Source: WHTF01 sp964482425
GTDB lineage: Bacteria; Desulfobacterota; Binatia; UBA9968
DNA length: 7,261 nucleotides
Reading direction: 5' to 3'
Assembly (NCBI GenBank): GCA_964482425.1
Contig: CAYZXN010000184.1
Coordinates: 1-7,261 of the forward strand
In this document: positions 5,376 to 7,261 of the stretch, in pieces
Position numbering within the stretch: position 1 is the first letter of the stretch
Layout of the letters: the number at the start of each line of letters is the position of its first letter
The notes under the pieces: generated by a model
Told to the model about the DNA's origin: nothing
Database searches by the model: none
The model's input: the letters and a program-made list of their open reading frames with translations, nothing else
Program-made: the position numbers and the translations under genes

Positions 5376-6905
5376 ATGGCTGACGAGACGCTGGCGGATA
5401 TCGGCCTCATCGGTCTGGCGGTAATGGGCGAGAACCTGGCCCTCAATATCGCCGATCACGGTTTCAAGATCGCGGTTTTTAACCGCACGACGCGGGTGAT
5501 GCAGGATTTCATAGCGGCCAATCCGGACACGCCTGGCGGTCTCATCGGATGCGCGACCTTGCCCGAATTGCTGGCGGCGCTCAAGCAACCGCGCAAGATC
5601 ATCGTTCTGGTGAAAGCCGGACCCGCGGTCGATGCCGTAGCCCGGCAGCTTATCGAGGCCGGCCTCGAAAAAGACGATTTGATCGTCGACTGCGGCAACA
5701 GCCAGTGGACCGACACGATCCGGCGCGAGAAGGAATACTCGGGCAGTTGCCGCTTCTTCGGCTCCGGAGTTTCCGGCGGCGAGAGCGGCGCGCGCTTCGG
5801 CCCGTCGTTGATGCCGGGCGGCGACCCTCAGGCATGGCGGCATCTCGAGCCGATCTGGAGCGCCATCGCCGCCAAGGTCGATCCCCAAACCGGCAAAGCC
5901 ATCGAAGGCGCCAGGCCCGGCCAACCTGTGACCCACGGCATTCCCTGCACGGCTTACATCGGTGAAAACGGCGCCGGTCATTACGTCAAGATGGTCCACA
6001 ACGGTATCGAGTACATCGATATGCAGTTGATTTCCGAAGCTTATTTTTTGATGCGCAAGCTTTTAGATCTTCAGCCCGGTGAGCTGGCGAAGATCTTCGC
6101 GCGCTGGAACGAGGGCGACCTCGATTCGTATCTCATCGAGATCACCGCCGATATTTTGCAGCAGCGCGACCCGCGGGAGCCCGGCTCATTCATTGTCGAC
6201 CGCGTTCTCGATTCCGCGCAGCAAAAAGGCACGGGGAAATGGACCAGCGTCAACGCGCTGGACATGGGAGTGCCCGCCAACTCGATTGCCGAAGCGGTGT
6301 TCGCGCGCTACCTGAGCGCGCTCAAAGAAGAACGGGTCGAAGCATCGAAACACCTGGCCGCGCCGGAGTATACCTACAGCGGCGGCCGGGACGAGTTAAT
6401 CGATGAGGTGCGCGATGCACTCTACTGCTCCAAGATCTGCGCCTACGCGCAGGGCTTTCAGCTCATGCGCGCCGCCGAGCATGAATACAATTGGAAGCTT
6501 GATCTGGCCTCCATCGCCGCCATCTGGCGCGGCGGCTGTATTATTCGCGCCCGATTTCTGCAAAAAATCACCGATGCCTACAAGCGCAATCCGGCGCTGG
6601 TCAATCTGCTGCTCGATCCCCATTTCAAAGAACAGATTCACAATGGGCAAGGTCGCTGGCGCATGGTGGTCGGCTTGGCCGCGCAGGCGGGAATTGCCGT
6701 TCCTGCGTTCATGTCGGCCATGGCATATTATGACGGCTACCGCGCGGCGCAGCTGCCCGCCAATCTGTTACAAGCGCAACGCGACTATTTTGGCGCGCAT
6801 ACCTATGAGCGCACGGACGAGCCGCGCGGCGCAGTGTTTCATCTAGACTGGCCGGCGCCCGACCGTCCGGAGATCAAGATCCTAACGTTCGGATCGGTGT
6901 CGTAG
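5376..6905 (+). CDS. gnd: 6-phosphogluconate dehydrogenase (decarboxylating), 509 aa
   Basis: It oxidises and decarboxylates 6-phosphogluconate to ribulose-5-phosphate with NADP+, the third step of the oxidative pentose phosphate pathway, in the cytosol. The Rossmann motif GLIGLAVMGENLALNI (10-25) is followed by NRT (36-38), typical of NADP+ use. Substrate residues are visible: SGG at 133-135, Lys205-x2-His208-Asn209 with Glu212 in KMVHNGIEY, the family signature around ICAYAQGF (354-361), and the subunit-exchange residues Arg469 and His475 in RDYFGAHTYER. GGAGGAG at 5361-5367, 8 bases before the ATG, fixes the start. The protein is longer than the common 468-483 residues. It carries about 18 extra residues at 168-187 and a tail after FHLDW (488-492) ending LTFGSVS. 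The usual DGGN reads DCGN (105-108). It appears to be transcribed alone, with no zwf or pgl nearby. Confidence 0.97.
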   Translation: MADETLADIGLIGLAVMGENLALNIADHGFKIAVFNRTTRVMQDFIAANPDTPGGLIGCATLPELLAALKQPRKIIVLVKAGPAVDAVARQLIEAGLEKDDLIVDCGNSQWTDTIRREKEYSGSCRFFGSGVSGGESGARFGPSLMPGGDPQAWRHLEPIWSAIAAKVDPQTGKAIEGARPGQPVTHGIPCTAYIGENGAGHYVKMVHNGIEYIDMQLISEAYFLMRKLLDLQPGELAKIFARWNEGDLDSYLIEITADILQQRDPREPGSFIVDRVLDSAQQKGTGKWTSVNALDMGVPANSIAEAVFARYLSALKEERVEASKHLAAPEYTYSGGRDELIDEVRDALYCSKICAYAQGFQLMRAAEHEYNWKLDLASIAAIWRGGCIIRARFLQKITDAYKRNPALVNLLLDPHFKEQIHNGQGRWRMVVGLAAQAGIAVPAFMSAMAYYDGYRAAQLPANLLQAQRDYFGAHTYERTDEPRGAVFHLDWPAPDRPEIKILTFGSVS

Positions 6906-7035
6906 CGACGGAAGACGTGACAATCACTGGGAAATTCGAGCGGCCGCCTTCGAGAGCAGCGATTTTAAGCAAGTTCCATAAAAGGTAAATTTACACCGTG
7001 GCGGGGTGCCTCAGCCCGGTGAATCTTGAGAGTCC
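6906..7035. other. Downstream spacer of gnd with small dyads
   Basis: A perfect 10-bp palindrome GTAAATTTAC lies at 6985-6994. CACCG (6994-6998) can pair with CGGTG (7017-7021) around an inner GGC/GCC. No T-run follows, so this is not a convincing intrinsic terminator for gnd. An operator or leader structure for the next gene is possible. Confidence 0.25.
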
Positions 7036-7066
7036 TTGACTGTTGCATACCACTTCCTGTTAGATT
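7036..7066 (+). promoter_or_regulatory. Candidate sigma-70-type promoter of the GlcG/HbpS-like gene
   Basis: TTGACT (7036-7041) differs from the -35 consensus at one base. TAGATT (7061-7066) matches the -10 consensus at four of six. The 19-base spacer is slightly long. It lies 38 bases before the start codon of the next gene and after gnd, which suggests that gene has its own promoter. Confidence 0.4.
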
Positions 7067-7103
7067 AGGGGCACTTCGACTGCGAGGAGGATCGCTCACG
7101 ACG

Positions 7104-7261
7104 ATGGCTATTCCGGGAGACAAAGCAATTCAAATGGTCCGCAACGCGCATGCCCAAGCGGCGCAACTCGATATTGCCGTGACGGCGGTAGTGGTCGACC
7201 CAAGCGGCCGCATGATCGCGCTCGGGCGCATGGATCGCGCCCGGCCGATTACCGTGGATAT
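7104..7261 (+). CDS. GlcG/HbpS-like heme-binding family protein (DUF336), partial
   Basis: Only the first 52 codons are present; the frame is open at the right edge. The visible part matches the start of the GlcG/HbpS/PduO-C (PF03928) fold: an N-terminal helix (GDKAIQMVRNAHAQAAQL), a first strand IAVTAVVVDPSGRMIAL (24-40), and the family-typical RMDRARPITVD (42-52). Members bind or degrade heme or corrinoids, or are small stress or accessory proteins beside catabolic enzymes. The substrate here is unknown. GAGGAGG at 7084-7090 is a strong ribosome site but lies 13 bases from the ATG, longer than usual. No closer in-frame start exists. A -35/-10-like pair stands upstream. Confidence 0.8.
   Translation, partial: MAIPGDKAIQMVRNAHAQAAQLDIAVTAVVVDPSGRMIALGRMDRARPITVD

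Noticed and set aside
5316..5999. 227-aa minus-strand ORF across the start of gnd
   Set aside because: It is an antisense shadow of a strongly supported gnd and has no start-site support.

Overview
This window looks like chromosomal DNA from an uncultivated soil- or sediment-type bacterium, of the kind seen in Desulfobacterota/Binatota, Methylomirabilota or Tectomicrobia. The basis is the gene types: NMT1-like solute-binding proteins without a permease or ATPase beside them, a PuuE-like deacetylase, and a GlcG/HbpS-type protein. Most genes carry strong Shine-Dalgarno sequences, and the GC content is moderate to high. The lineage is an inference and no marker gene fixes it.

Layout. The left kilobase is gene-poor. 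At the extreme left edge, on the minus strand, is what may be the first 15 codons of an aconitase/LeuC-type hydro-lyase. It is preceded by a leader with mutually exclusive hairpins (65-116). At 420-638 (+) lies a small protein with two CxxC pairs, probably a zinc ribbon. The stretch 639-1034 has no gene. At 1035-1904 (-) is an NMT1-like binding-fold protein that cannot have a signal peptide. Divergent from it, at 2169-3317 (+), is a PAS/HisKA sensor kinase whose H-box is intact but whose ATP-binding domain has lost its key residues.

The kinase ends 34 bp inside the convergent minus-strand operon. That operon reads from a polysaccharide deacetylase/PuuE-like enzyme (5171 to 4302) into a secreted NMT1-like solute-binding protein (4288 to 3284). 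The stop codon of the first gene is fused to the ribosome-binding site of the second. Divergent from the deacetylase, at 5376-6905 (+), is 6-phosphogluconate dehydrogenase (gnd), the housekeeping gene of the window. A GlcG/HbpS-like (DUF336) gene starts at 7104 and runs off the right edge.

How the parts may work together. Gnd supplies NADPH and ribulose-5-phosphate in the oxidative pentose phosphate pathway. The deacetylase and its secreted binding protein look like a capture-and-hydrolyse pair for a small amide- or ureide-like compound. The cytosolic binding-fold protein and the degenerate kinase may form a separate sensing pair. The last two ideas are inferences from gene order. I see no CRISPR array, tRNA, rRNA, transposase or prophage gene. 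The least ordinary items are the degenerate kinase beside a signal-less binding protein, the alternative-hairpin leader at the left edge, and the small CxxC protein.
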